The notes: generated by a model not told the origin, from the letters alone. Shown: positions 51,634 through 60,645, numbered from the stretch's first letter. The stretch is DNA of 64,000 nucleotides from DATAGF01 sp963834875 (GCA_963834875.1 CAWIDG010000025.1:62001-126000), one strand, 5' to 3'. Numbers and translations are program-made.

Positions 51634-52635
51634 GTGGAGCGACGCCGCCTCGGCGGTACGGACATCGAGCTGTCGGTCATCGGCCTGGGGACCTGGGTCT
51701 TCGGCGGCCGCTGGGGCGGCGCCGACGACGCCGACTCGCTGGCCGCGTGCCACGCCGCCATCGACGCGGGCGTCAACTGGATCGACACCGCCGACATCTA
51801 CGGTCAGGGCCGCGCCGAGCGCATCGTCGGCCAGGCCGTCCGCGAGCGCCGCGACGAGGTGGTCGTGGCCACCAAGGGCGGGGTCGCATGGGAGAGCGGC
51901 CCGCCGCTCCGCATCTGGCGCGAGGCCTCGGCGGACTACCTGCGGTCGGCCTGCGACCGCAGCCTCGCCGAGCTCGGCCTCGACCGGATCGACCTCTACC
52001 AGGTGCACTGGCCGGTCGCCGGCGTGGCCGCCGAGGAGACGATCGGCGCGCTCGAGGAGCTGCGCCGGGCCGGGAAGGTGCGCGCGATCGGGGTCTCGAA
52101 CTACGCGCTGGCCGACCTGCAGGCCGCCCAGGCCGTGGGCCCGATCGACTCGTTCCAGCCGGGCTACCACCTGATGCGCCGCGACATCGAGGCGGCCGAG
52201 CTGGCGTGGTGCCGCGAGAACGGCGTCGGCGTGATCGCCTACGGGCCGCTCGCCCACGGCCTGCTCACCGGGAAGATGTCGGCCGAGACGACCTTCGCCC
52301 CGGGGGACTGGCGCGCCGAGAGCGAGCTGTTCGCCGACGACGCCTTCCCGGAGCGTGTGGCCGTGGCGCGCGAGCTCGACGAGGTGGCGCGCGAGGCCGG
52401 CCGCGAGGGCGGCGTCGCCGAGCTCGCGGTCGCGTGGGTCCTGCGCCGGCCCGAGGTCACGTCCGCCATCGTGGGCGCCCGGACGGCGGAGCAGGCGGTC
52501 CGCAACGCGGCCCTGGCCGCCTCGCCGCTGACGGCCGACGAAGAGGCCGCGATCGAGGCCGTCCTGGCCCGCCACCCCGCGGCGTCGGGCCACTACGGCC
52601 ACGGTGAGCCGCCCGATCCGTCCTCGGACGCATAG
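51634..52635 (+). CDS. aldo/keto reductase (333 aa)
   Basis: Third aldo/keto reductase of the window: MERRRLGGTDIELSVIGLGTWVFGG, the catalytic NWIDTADIYGQGRAERIVG, VVVATKGGVAW, DRIDLYQVHWP, IGVSNYALADL, QPGYHLMRRDIE and the cofactor loop SAIVGARTAEQA. GTG start with GGGGAGG 5 bases upstream. Full length and intact. NADPH-dependent reduction of an aldehyde, ketone or sugar; substrate unknown. Confidence 0.93.
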   Translation: MERRRLGGTDIELSVIGLGTWVFGGRWGGADDADSLAACHAAIDAGVNWIDTADIYGQGRAERIVGQAVRERRDEVVVATKGGVAWESGPPLRIWREASADYLRSACDRSLAELGLDRIDLYQVHWPVAGVAAEETIGALEELRRAGKVRAIGVSNYALADLQAAQAVGPIDSFQPGYHLMRRDIEAAELAWCRENGVGVIAYGPLAHGLLTGKMSAETTFAPGDWRAESELFADDAFPERVAVARELDEVAREAGREGGVAELAVAWVLRRPEVTSAIVGARTAEQAVRNAALAASPLTADEEAAIEAVLARHPAASGHYGHGEPPDPSSDA

Positions 52636-52638
52636 GCT
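52633..52638 (+). promoter_or_regulatory. leaderless -10 box TAGGCT
   Basis: TAGGCT overlaps the stop of the aldo/keto reductase and ends 5 bases before the ATG at 52644. Confidence 0.45.
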
Positions 52639-52643
52639 GAGGT

Positions 52644-52805
52644 ATGGCGGTCACCGGGCCACGACGCCGGCGCACCGACGGCGCCACTCCGCGGCAGCCG
52701 CCGTTCGGGCCGGCGCCGGCGGCGCTCGGCCCCCCCGACCCTCAGGGGCTGCTGGGCTCGCTCGGTGAGGCGCTTCGAGCGGCGCGAGCCAGCGCCGGCC
52801 GATGA
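52644..52805 (+). CDS. small Pro/Arg-rich protein (53 aa)
   Basis: ATG 52644 behind TAGGCT; its stop TGA overlaps the next ATG (ATGA). Sequence MAVTGPRRRRTDGATPRQPP, then Pro/Gly-rich text and a final helix GLLGSLGEALRAARASAGR. Coupling to the next gene supports expression; unknown function. It may instead be the N-terminal part of the following protein separated by an indel. Confidence 0.4.
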   Translation: MAVTGPRRRRTDGATPRQPPFGPAPAALGPPDPQGLLGSLGEALRAARASAGR

Positions 52806-53110
52806 CGCTCGTCTGCCTGGGAGTGCCCGCGGACGGCGGGCCGGCCCTGGAGCGGGTCGCCGAGCTCACCCGCAACACCGTGCGCGACACCGACGCGATG
52901 TGGCGGGACGGCGAGCGCGGCCTGGCGCTGCTGCTGGCCGACGCGGACGGGCCGACCTCCGAGCCGGCGCTCGCCCGGCTGAGGCTGCGGCTGCGGGGCC
53001 GGGGCCTGGGGACGGTCACGATGGGGCGTGCCGCGCCGCCGCCGGGGATCGGCGCGGAGGAGCTGCTGCTGCTGGCGCGGGCCGACCGCAGGCCGGTCGG
53101 CGGCCGGTGA
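52802..53110 (+). CDS. degenerate GGDEF-like small protein (102 aa)
   Basis: The text ALERVAELTRNTVRDTDAMW and GERGLALLLADADGPTSEPALARLRLRL follows the pattern of the central part of a GGDEF domain (R-x-T-D, then G-G-D-E-F-x-hydrophobic) with the active site reduced to GERGL. If the relation is real, the protein cannot make c-di-GMP and would be a binding or scaffold remnant. ATGA overlap with the preceding small gene. Low certainty. Confidence 0.4.
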   Translation: MTLVCLGVPADGGPALERVAELTRNTVRDTDAMWRDGERGLALLLADADGPTSEPALARLRLRLRGRGLGTVTMGRAAPPPGIGAEELLLLARADRRPVGGR

Positions 53111-53132
53111 CGGCGCCGGCGGAGGGCGCGCG

Positions 53133-54035
53133 ATGAGGGTCGCGGTGGTCGGCGCGACCGGGATGATCGGCGGCGCGGTGAGCCGCGCGCTCCTGGCGCG
53201 GGGCGACGAGGTGGTGGCGGTCTCGCGCCGGGGGCAGGCGGGGGTCGACGGCGCGGAGGACGTGCGCTGGGACCCCGCCGAGGGCCCGCCGCCGGACGCC
53301 GCCCTCGAGGCCGATGCCGTCGTCAACGTCGCGGGCTCCAAGACGGCCGACCTCCTGCCGTGGACCGCCGCGCGCAAGCGGGAGCTCCGCGAGAGCCGCG
53401 TCAGGACGACCCGCCTGCTGGTCGACGCGCTCGCCGGCGGCGATCGCCCGCACACGCTGGTCAACGCCAGCGGAGCCGACTACTACGGCCCGCGCGAGGA
53501 GCCGACCGACGAGAGCGCCCGCCCCGGCTCGAGCTTCCTGGCGGCCGTCGCCGTGGCCTGGGAGCGCGAGGCGGTCCGCGCCGAGGACCGCGGGGTACGG
53601 GTTGTGCGGCTGCGCACCGGGGTCCCGCTCTCGCCGGACGGCGGCGCGCTCCCCCAGCTCGCCCTGCCGGTGCGGCTCTTCGCCGGCGGGCCGATCGGCG
53701 GCGGGCGCCAATGGCTGCCCTGGATCCACATCGACGACCAGGTCGGGCTCAACCTGCTGGCCCTGGACGACGACCGCCTCTCGGGGCCCGTCAACGCAGC
53801 CTCGCCGGGCATCGTCCGCCAGGGCGAGTTCACCAGGGCGCTCGGCCGGGTCCTCGGGCGGCCCACGCTCCTCCCGACGCCGGGCATCGCGCTGCGGCTC
53901 GCGTTGGGGGAGAAGGCCACCTTGGCCCTCGACAGCCGCCACATCGTCCCCCGCGCGGCCCTCGACGCCGGCTACGCCTTCCGCTTCACCGAGGCCGAGC
54001 CGGCCCTGCGCGACCTCCTGGGCGGGGCGGGGTAG
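53133..54035 (+). CDS. TIGR01777-family NAD(P)-binding epimerase (300 aa)
   Basis: SDR-like protein: MRVAVVGATGMIGGAVSRAL (GxxGxxG), VVNVAGSKTADLLPWTAARKRELRESRVRTTRLL-type text, LVNASGADYYGPREEPTDES and PWIHIDDQVGLNLLALDD, followed by the C-terminal DUF1731-like end (GRPTLLPTPGIALRLALGEKA and AGYAFRFTEAEPALRDLL). Related to YfcH/SulA-type epimerases whose substrates are unknown. Start ATG 53133 follows the previous gene by 22 bases. Intact. Confidence 0.9.
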   Translation: MRVAVVGATGMIGGAVSRALLARGDEVVAVSRRGQAGVDGAEDVRWDPAEGPPPDAALEADAVVNVAGSKTADLLPWTAARKRELRESRVRTTRLLVDALAGGDRPHTLVNASGADYYGPREEPTDESARPGSSFLAAVAVAWEREAVRAEDRGVRVVRLRTGVPLSPDGGALPQLALPVRLFAGGPIGGGRQWLPWIHIDDQVGLNLLALDDDRLSGPVNAASPGIVRQGEFTRALGRVLGRPTLLPTPGIALRLALGEKATLALDSRHIVPRAALDAGYAFRFTEAEPALRDLLGGAG

Positions 54036-54049
54036 CCTCCCGCGCGGCC

Positions 54050-54228
54050 TCGACGCGGGGGATCACGATCCACGCCCCGCCGGACGAGGTCTGGCCGTGG
54101 ATCGTGCAGATGGGCTACCCCGCGCACCGGGCCGCCTGGTCCTGGGCCCGCTGATCGGCCTCGGGGACTTCGTGAACGCCTCGGTCATGCTGCGCGGCAT
54201 CAGGGCCCGGTGCGAGGGGGTCGGCTAG
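54050..54228 (+). pseudogene. SRPBCC-family fragment
   Basis: STRGITIHAPPDEVWPWIVQMGYPAHRAAWSW is the N-terminus of a SRPBCC/polyketide-cyclase-like protein, and after a stop and frame change FVNASVMLRGIRARCEGVG resembles the C-terminal helix of the same family. The middle of the protein, about 120 residues, is absent. An internal deletion remnant. Confidence 0.5.
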
Positions 54229-54488
54229 CCCCTCGAGCCGGGGTCCTCGGGGAAGAGCCGCTGCAGCTCGGCGTCCACCTTCAGCCACTGCTCGCGGACG
54301 AACGTGGTGCTCACCAGGTAGCGCGCCCCGGGCAGGTTGCGGGCCATCCTGAGCCGGTCCTCGTCGGCCCGCTCCTCGAGGTCCTCGACGAGCTTCTTGT
54401 ACTCGTCCACCAGGCCGGCCATCTCGAAGTGCTTCATCTGGAGCTCGTCCAGCAGCCGGTAGACGGTGCCGAAGGGGTCGCCGCTCAC
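54225..54488 (-). CDS. small helical protein (87 aa)
   Basis: GTG start; MSGDPFGTVYRLLDELQMKHFEMAGLVDEYKKLVEDLEE continues as charged helix through LVSTTFVREQWLKVDAELQRLFPED. No membrane segment. Coiled-coil-like, no recognised domain. It lies between the SRPBCC remnant and the tRNA gene, on the opposite strand. Aromatic and acidic pattern is consistent with a real soluble protein; function unknown. Confidence 0.55.
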   Translation of the reverse strand: MSGDPFGTVYRLLDELQMKHFEMAGLVDEYKKLVEDLEERADEDRLRMARNLPGARYLVSTTFVREQWLKVDAELQRLFPEDPGSRG

Positions 54489-54523
54489 TGGGCCTCGCTG
54501 TCGGGGGCGGGGGGCGCCGATGC

Positions 54524-54529
54524 TACCGT
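54524..54529 (+). promoter_or_regulatory. -10 box TACCGT of the tRNA gene
   Basis: TACCGT ends 11 bases before the tRNA 5' end at 54541, the same type of box as at the leaderless genes. Confidence 0.45.
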
Positions 54530-54540
54530 TTGCCCGCCCC

Positions 54541-54613
54541 GGGGGATTAGCTCAGCTGGGAGAGCGCCGCCTTTGCAAGGCGGAGGTCACCGGTTCGATC
54601 CCGGTATCCTCCA
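54541..54613 (+). tRNA. tRNA-Ala (anticodon TGC)
   Basis: 73 bases forming a full cloverleaf. Acceptor GGGGGAT pairs with ATCCTCC and includes the G3-U70 pair that identifies alanine tRNA; discriminator A at 54613; D arm TAGCTCAGCTGGGAGAGC; anticodon stem GCCTT/AAGGC region with TGC at 54574-54576; T arm CCGGTTCGATCCCGG. CCA is not encoded. It stands at the left border of a stretch with different base composition. Confidence 0.98.
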
Positions 54614-54844
54614 CTCGCCTGGCTCGGCCGTCATGCGTGGGAAGGGGATCTCGGGCCGCGCGGCAGACCTGGCGAGGATCGGCCGTCCGGGGGCGGCGCC
54701 CCCCGCGTGGGGCCTCCCGCCAGAGCGCGTGCCCGGCCAGCGGCGCGCGGCATGAAGCCAGCGGATCTGGCGCATGCGAGCGGAAATCCTTTGGTTCCGG
54801 CTAGCTGCAATGCGCCGGCTCGAGGTCCCTGCGACGCTGGTTGG

Positions 54845-55282
54845 ATGGCCGTCCGCTGCTTGATCGTCGACGACAATCGACGCTTCCTGCGGGCGGCTCG
54901 AACACTCCTCGAGCGAGAAGGGCTCGCGATCGCGGGGGTCGCGACGACGAGCGCGGACGCGCTGCGACAAGCCGAGACGCTTCGGCCGGATGTCGTGCTC
55001 GTCGATGTCGCACTCGGGGACGAGAGTGGCTTCGAGCTCGCGCGGCGCCTCGTCGCCGATCAGGCTGACACAGCTCCGGTCATCCTGATCTCCACTCGCT
55101 CTGAGGCCGACCTCGCCGACGCGATCGGGCGGAGCCCGGCGGCCGGCTTCCTCGCGAAGTCGGAGCTGTCGGCGGACGCGATCCGCGGTCTTCTCGACGA
55201 AGCTAACGAGCGTCGAGGAAGGCGACCACGGCGAGCACACGGCGGTGATCGTCCTCCCCCTCCGGCAGGCGCAGCTTCCTGA
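54845..55282 (+). CDS. single-domain response regulator (145 aa)
   Basis: Receiver domain: MAVRCLIVDDNRRFLRAARTLLE with the acidic pair, RPDVVLVDVALGDESGFELARRL with the phospho-acceptor Asp, APVILISTRSEADLAD (Ser/Thr switch) and PAAGFLAKSELSADAIRGLL with the conserved Lys. No output domain; the last 25 residues are Arg/Pro-rich and overlap the convergent NarL-like gene by 80 bases, so the protein may end earlier in reality. Codons and GC content differ from the rest of the window. Confidence 0.82.
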   Translation: MAVRCLIVDDNRRFLRAARTLLEREGLAIAGVATTSADALRQAETLRPDVVLVDVALGDESGFELARRLVADQADTAPVILISTRSEADLADAIGRSPAAGFLAKSELSADAIRGLLDEANERRGRRPRRAHGGDRPPPPAGAAS

Positions 55283-55863
55283 GGATGCTGTGCACGTGCT
55301 TCTCGACGGTTCCTTCGGTCACCCACAGTTGGCGCGCGATTCCGGCGTTTGAGCGTCCTTCGGCCATCAGCGCGAGCACCTCGCGCTCGCGCGGGGAGAG
55401 GTTGTCGAGCGGGTCGGTGACACGCCGGGCGGAGACGAGTTCCTGGACGAGGGCGGAGTCGACGACCGATCCGCCGTTAACGATCTGATCGAGCGTCTCG
55501 AGAAAGTCGTCCACGTCGGTCACGCGGCTCTTCAGGAGATAGCCGATGCGCTCCCCGCTTGCGAGGAGGTCCATCGCGTGCTCTACCTCGACGTGTGCGG
55601 AGAGAACGAGGATCGCGGTCTCCGGGGCCTCCTCGCGGATCACCCGCGCCGCGTCGAGCCCTTCAGTCGTATGGCTCGGCGGCATGCGGATGTTGACGAT
55701 CGCGAGTTCGGGTTCGGTGCTCGCGGACGACCTCGATCAGCTCGGAGGCATCCCCGCACTGGCCCACGATCTCGAACCCCGAACGCTCGAGCAGGCCCGC
55801 CAAGCCCTCGCGGAGAAGGACGTCGTCGTCGGCCAGAGCCACGCGCGTCGCGCGGGCGGTCAT
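55203..55863 (-). CDS. NarL/LuxR-type response regulator, one frameshift, Asp-to-Asn receiver
   Basis: N-terminus MTARATRVALADDDVLLREGLAGLLERSGF (acidic pair), then a frame change near 55715, then ELAIVNIRMPPSHTTEGLDAARVI, ILVLSAHVEVEHAMDLL, GYLLKSRVTDVDDFLETLD and a C-terminal LuxR HTH: DPLDNLSPREREVLALMAEGRSNAGIARQLWVTEGTVEKHVHSILRKL-type text. The position normally holding the phospho-acceptor Asp (V-D-I-R-M-P-P) reads Asn. Either it is a phosphorylation-independent receiver or a base error. Likely partner of the GAF kinase encoded next to it. Confidence 0.82.
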
Positions 55864-55937
55864 AGCGCCGATCATAGGTACCGTGGCGTCGTGAGCCGTC
55901 GCCAGCCGGCCCGGCGCGCTCGACGCTCGTTCAGGTC

Positions 55938-57653
55938 ATGGCGCATCCGAACGTGAGCGATCGGGCGGCGTCCGGGCGGCTTGCCGAGGAGCAGGCGGCG
56001 TTACGCCGGGTGGCGACGCTGGTGACGGGGCGCCTCCCCGGCCGAGGTGTTCGAGGCCGTGGCGCCGAGATCGGCGACAGGTTCCCGGAGCGGACAGCCG
56101 CGGCGCTCAGCCGCTACGAGGCCGATGCGACACGCTCACGACGATCGAATGGAGCCGATCGGCGGTACGTCACCGGTCCGGGGAGCGATCCTCCACTGGT
56201 GACGGATGGTCAGGCCTCATCGCCGGCACTCGTCGGCCTGACCGGGTCGGTATCGATACGACGGATTCCGTTCACTCCCGGCCCTCGTTCGCGATCTCGT
56301 GGCTCGCGGTGCGTCGGCGCCCCGATCCTCGTCGAGGGCCCGTCTGGGGCGTGATCGGCGTCTCCTCGACGACCGAGCGATCGTTGCCTCGTCGACACCG
56401 AAGGGCGCCTCGCGAAGTTCACCGAGCTCGTGGCAACGGCGATCGCCAATGCCGAGAGCCGCGAAGCGCTGACGCTGCTTGCTGAGGAGCAGGCGGCGTT
56501 GCGCCGGGTGGCGACGCTGGTGGCGCGGGGCGCGCCGCCAGCCGACGTATTCGGCGCCGTGACCGCTGAGGTCGGTCGGGCGGTTCCTCGCGCGATGCCG
56601 CAGCTCTCGGTCGCTACGAACCGGATGGCACGCTCACCACGGTCCGGCGGCTGGGGCAGAGAGGACGGCTACTTCCCCTTGGGGGAGCGACTCGAGCGAC
56701 TCCCGCTCGAGAGGGCACCGTTTCTGTGGCTCGTCTTCGAGACGCGCGGGCGACCCGGCCGGATCGACAGCTATGATGGAGCCGTCGCGGGCCGGTCGCC
56801 ACCCTCGCCCGCGAGCGGGACTGGCGCTCGGCAGCTCGGGGGCGCCGGTCATCGTCGAGGACCGCCTCTGGGGCGTGATGGTCGTCGCCTCGGCGAGCGA
56901 CGGGACGTTGCCGCTCGACACGGAGCAGCGACTGACGGAGTTCACGGAGCTCGTGGCAACGGCGATCGCCAACGCCGAGAACCGGGCCGAGCTGGCAGCC
57001 TCCCGCGCGCGGATCGTTGCGACTGCCGACGCGACTCGGCGGCGCATCGAGCGTGATCTGCACGATGGCGCCCAACAGCAACTCGTCTCGCTGGCGCTCG
57101 AGCTGCGCGCCGCGCAGGCGGCGTTGCCGGCCGAGCTCGCGAATCAGCGAGCTGAGCTGTCGCGCGTCTCGAGGGGATGAGGACAGTGCTTGACGAGCTG
57201 CGCGAGATCTCGAGCGGAATCCACCCGGCGATCCTGTCCGAGGGCGGGCTCGGGCCGGCGCTGAAGACGCTCGCGCGCCGCTCGCCGATCCCGGTGATGC
57301 TCGATGTCCGCGTCCAGGGGCGGCTACCGGACAGCGTCGAGGTGGCCGGCTACTACGTCGTCTCGGAGATGCTCACGAACGCGGCGAAGCACGCGCACGC
57401 GTCGATCGTCCAAGTGGACGTCGCGGGTACCGACGAAGTGCTACGTGTCTCGGTCCGCGACGATGGCGTCGGCGGCGCCGATCCAGCACGCGGCTCGGGG
57501 CTCGTCGGGCTCCGTGACCGCGTCGAGGCTCTGGGCGGGACGGCTGCAGTCGAAAGCCCCAGGGGCGCGGGCACCGCGATCGAGGTCGCGCTTCCGCTTG
57601 ACCGAAACGCGAGGCGGCGAGCCGGCAGCAGGAGGCGCCCTTTCCGCGGGTGA
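55938..57653 (+). pseudogene. decayed GAF-GAF-HisKA_3 sensor histidine kinase
   Basis: Two tandem GAF modules are recognisable by their shared start (LAEEQAALRRVATLV at about 55980 and 56480) and shared end (FTELVATAIANAE(S/N)R at 56418 and 56941). The kinase part follows: DATRRRIERDLHDGAQQQLVSLALELRAAQ, VLDELREISSGIHPAILSEGGL, EMLTNAAKHAHASI and GSGLVGLRDRVEALGG (NarX-type HisKA_3 and HATPase). The first GAF is broken by several frame changes and is about 25 bases shorter; the second breaks near 56760; a further change occurs at 57177. Too many lesions to be only sequencing error, though some may be. Probably the cognate kinase of the adjacent NarL-like regulator. Confidence 0.7.
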
Positions 57654-57790
57654 GCGCGACCGGCCGGCTCTTCCGGCTAGCCCGAATCGAAGACTGCGGC
57701 TAGCGCCGATGACAGCGCGTCGCGGCGGAGCGACGCTGCCGGCCGGCTGGTCAATGCGCGAGGACCGAAATCTCATAGAAGGGAGCTCTC

Positions 57791-58481
57791 ATGAGCAAGG
57801 CGGAGACTCCGACCGTCCTCCTTGTCCACGGCGGTTTCGTGGACGGCTCCGGTTGGCAGGGCGTCTACGAGCACCTGAAGAGGGACAGCTACAGCGTCGG
57901 CGTCGTCCAGAATCCGACGCTCTCGCTCGCCGACGACGTCGCCGTTACCACGCGGGCCATCGACGCGGCGAGCGAGGCGGTCATTCTCGTCGGCCATTCC
58001 TATGGTGGGGTCGTGGTCACCGAGGCGGGCACGCATCCCAAGGTTGCGGCGCTCGTCTACATCGCGGCCTTCGCGCCGGACGTGGGCGAGTCGGTCAACA
58101 CGCTCATCGCGGATCCGCCGCCCGGCGCGCCCGTGCCGCCGATTCTCCCGCCCAAGGACGGGTTTCTCTTCCTCGACCGAGAGAAGTTCCATGCTTCATT
58201 CGCGGGGGACCTGAGCGCCGAGCAGGCCGCGTTCATGGCCGACTCGCAAGTCCCGTGGGGCGTGGACGCGCTCGGCGGCACGGTCAGCGAACCTGCGTGG
58301 CGGAGCAAACCGAGCTGGTACCTCGTCGCGACCGAGGACCGAATGATCCCGCTCCGGCCCAGCGGGCGATGTCAGCGCGGGCGGGTTCGACCGTGATCGA
58401 GGTCGCGGGGAGCATGCGATCAAGTCTCGCAGCCCGAGCAGTGGCCGAGCTGATCCAGGCTGCGGCTCCACGACGTCGTAG
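57791..58481 (+). CDS. alpha/beta hydrolase, frameshifted near the 3' end
   Basis: TVLLVHGGFVDGSGWQGVYEHL (oxyanion loop), VILVGHSYGGVVVTEAG with the nucleophile serine, VAALVYIAAFAPDVGES and SWYLVATEDRMIPP with the acid. The frame changes near 58350 and again near 58400; the catalytic His is recovered in the alternate frame as VAGSHAI, and VAELIQAAA closes the domain. AGGGAGCTCTC precedes the ATG. About 225 residues when repaired. Close to salicylate-esterase-like/EstC-type hydrolases; substrate unknown. Confidence 0.78.
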
Positions 58482-58523
58482 GACGATCAACCGACTGAGA
58501 CGCCTGCTGAGTTGGGGGGAGAG

Positions 58524-58970
58524 ATGGCAGCGAGACGAGTATTGATCATTACGAACGAGTCTGTTGCGGATCCAGCCGGCGTCCCCGAAGTGGTTGCGCG
58601 ACAGGTCCGCGAGGCCGACCGCGTGTGCGTGGTTGCCCCGGCCTTGACCGGGAGGCTGCACTCGTGGGTTTCCGACATCGATGCCGAGTACCGAGAGGCG
58701 GACGAGAGGATGCGGATGCTCGTCGGCGGCATCGAGTCATCCGGCCCGGCCGTCAGCGGCCAAGTCGGTGACGAAGACCCGCTCCAGGCCGTGGCGGACG
58801 CCCTCGTGTTCTTCCCGGCCGACGCCCTGATCCTGGGCGTGCACGCCCCCGACGATGCGAACTGGCGCGAACGGCGCTTCAGCGAGAAGGCACGTGAGCG
58901 TTTCGGCCTGCCCGTCACCGAGGTGATGCTCGACCGCGGGGGGCAGGTTCTCTCGGTCACGACCCAGTAG
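58524..58970 (+). CDS. Rossmann-like (Usp-like) protein of unknown function (148 aa)
   Basis: MAARRVLIITNESVADPAGVPEVV, READRVCVVAPALTGRLHSWVSD and PADALILGVHAPDDANWRERRFSEKARERFGLPVTEVMLD give an alternating strand/helix pattern like universal-stress or nucleotide-binding proteins. No phosphate-binding G-x2-G motif is clear. Start ATG 58524 is supported by GGGGGGAGAG directly upstream. It forms a unit with the NTF2-like gene that follows. No name assigned. Confidence 0.65.
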   Translation: MAARRVLIITNESVADPAGVPEVVARQVREADRVCVVAPALTGRLHSWVSDIDAEYREADERMRMLVGGIESSGPAVSGQVGDEDPLQAVADALVFFPADALILGVHAPDDANWRERRFSEKARERFGLPVTEVMLDRGGQVLSVTTQ

Positions 58971-59005
58971 GACACACGTTTCGTCAAACACCGGAGGGAC
59001 ACCTC

Positions 59006-59464
59006 ATGATCTACAGCGCGATCGTCAAGAAGCGAATCCGAGAGGCCTTCGATCACGTCAACAACCATCGCTGGGATGAGTTGATGACGTCGATCACGGC
59101 GAATGTCCATCACACCTTCGGCGGCGCCCACGCGATCGGTGGTCAGCGTCACGACGCCGTGACTCTGCGTCTCTGGTTCGAGCGCCTCGCGCGCGTCCTG
59201 CCCAACCTCCATCTCAAGATCAACAACATCTGGGTGAAGGGCTGGCCCTGGCACACCATGGTGTTCGTGCAGTGGGACGGGACCGCGACGCTGCTGAACG
59301 GTGACTCCTCGTACTTCAATCGGGGGCTTCACGTGATCACCCTGCGGTGGGGCAAGATCGCCGCCCTCGATGTCTTCGAGGATTCGCAGGAGGTCGCCCG
59401 CGGGCTTGCCGCCCAAGCGGCAGCGGGCCTCGACGAGGCCGTCGCCCCGCAGATCGTGAGCTAG
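59006..59464 (+). CDS. NTF2/SnoaL-like protein (152 aa)
   Basis: Alpha+beta barrel of the SnoaL/NTF2 type: VKKRIREAFDHVNNHRWDELMTSI, VHHTFGGAHAIGGQRHDAVTLRLWFERLARVLP, HLKINNIWVKGWPWHTMVFVQWDG and FNRGLHVITLRWGKIAALDVFED. GGAGGG Shine-Dalgarno 8 bases before the ATG. Possible roles are small hydrolase/isomerase or ligand binding; the substrate is not predictable. Base composition is visibly less GC-rich than the housekeeping genes of the window. Confidence 0.78.
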   Translation: MIYSAIVKKRIREAFDHVNNHRWDELMTSITANVHHTFGGAHAIGGQRHDAVTLRLWFERLARVLPNLHLKINNIWVKGWPWHTMVFVQWDGTATLLNGDSSYFNRGLHVITLRWGKIAALDVFEDSQEVARGLAAQAAAGLDEAVAPQIVS

Positions 59465-59507
59465 CGGAGCGCCGGTCAGGAGCAGGCGATCGGGCGAGGA
59501 GTCGCAG

Positions 59508-60519
59508 ATGCCCGCGACCGCGATCAGCGCAGCATTCTCGGGGGCCGGATGGAACACCCCCGACGAGCTGATCCCGAAGCCCCACGAACTCGTGCCCCGG
59601 AACGGGGCACCGGACACGATCGCCGGGTGGAAGGCGCTGGTCGACGGTCTCCTGACCAACCAGTCCTGCGTCTTCCACCGCAACCTGGAGATCTCGTCAC
59701 GCTACGCGTGGATCTACAAATCCCTGCCCGCGTGCTTCAAGTGGGCCGGGATGGCCGCGTTCGCGTCGCACCACGTCCGGCTCGCCCTCTTTCCGTTCAG
59801 GCTGGACACCGACCGCACCGGCTACGTGGACATCCCGCACAGCCTGGGTCGCCAGAAGGCGCTGCTGACGGACGGACGTGGACACGATCCGCGCGATCAA
59901 CAATGCCATCTTCGACGACATCTTCTGGGTTCACCTCGCGTACGGCACCGCCGAAGACGGGATCGAACGTCTCCGCGCGCTCCTCGGGGCCGAGCGCCAC
60001 TATGCCCCCGTCCTCTCCGGCTTCGAGGCGATCGACCAAGGACGCCGTGTCTTGGAGGACGGGACGGCGTCCGCGGAGGCTCGACGGGCGGCTGTTGATC
60101 TCATTTGGGAGGGCAACGTCCAGCTCCTCGAGCACGAGCAGCGCGCCCTGGTGCAACCCAGCTTCGATCTCCTCTCGTGCCCGTTCGCCAGGCTCTTCTC
60201 CATCGGCTCGGCCCTGAGCTTCGAGGTGCGCGGCGTGCGGCACGAGGTCTTGTACTTCAGCTCGTTCTACCTCTACTCGCTCACACGAGGGGTCCCGCAG
60301 GCTCTGCACGCGCACGCGTGGCCGAGGATGACCCGCTTCGACGACCGCTGGCGTTGGATCGTGACGAGCATCGTTCCCCGCTTCCGGAGAATCGATGCCG
60401 ACAGGCGCGTGGTCGACGCCAGCCTGCGCCGCATCTTCGACGCAGCCCGCCACTACGCGTCGAACCCCTGCGTCCTCCCGCGTTCACCGCAGACGGAGGC
60501 GTCCGCGCCGAACGGCTGA
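59508..60519 (+). CDS. unknown protein, about 337 aa, one frameshift
   Basis: MPATAISAAFSGAGWNTPDELIPKP, CVFHRNLEISSRYAWIYKSL, PACFKWAGMAAFASHHVRLALFPF and IPHSLGRQKALLTD, then a frame change near 59875 and DTIRAINNAIFDDIFWVHLAYG, AVDLIWEGNVQLLEHEQRALVQ, FDLLSCPFARLFSIGSALSFEV and RGVPQALHAHAWPRMTRFDDRWRWIV. Rich in aromatic residues and mostly helical, without membrane segments. The two frames clearly continue one protein. I do not recognise the family. It follows the NTF2-like gene by 43 bases. Confidence 0.65.
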
Positions 60520-60585
60520 CAACGGCGACCCGTGGCGACTGGTTTCGAGTAGATCGCACCCAGCCGCCTTTGCCGAGCTGTCCGG

Positions 60586-60645
60586 CGCGCCTCGGGAGAC
60601 TCGAACGCCGACCCCGCGTGCCCAGACAGGGCCCTCAACCCTGTC
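60586..60645 (-). pseudogene. tRNA-Leu(GAG)-like 3' remnant
   Basis: On the minus strand CAGGG-TTGAGGG-CCCTG forms a five-pair anticodon arm with GAG in a seven-base loop, followed after a long variable-arm-sized stretch by GTTCGAGTC, the T-loop consensus, and a CCGAGGCGC end. The 5' acceptor and D arm are not found and the T stem does not pair well, so it is at best a decayed or partial gene. Confidence 0.35.

Noticed and set aside
60586..60645. Functional tRNA-Leu gene
   Set aside because: No matching 5' acceptor or D arm and a poorly paired T stem.
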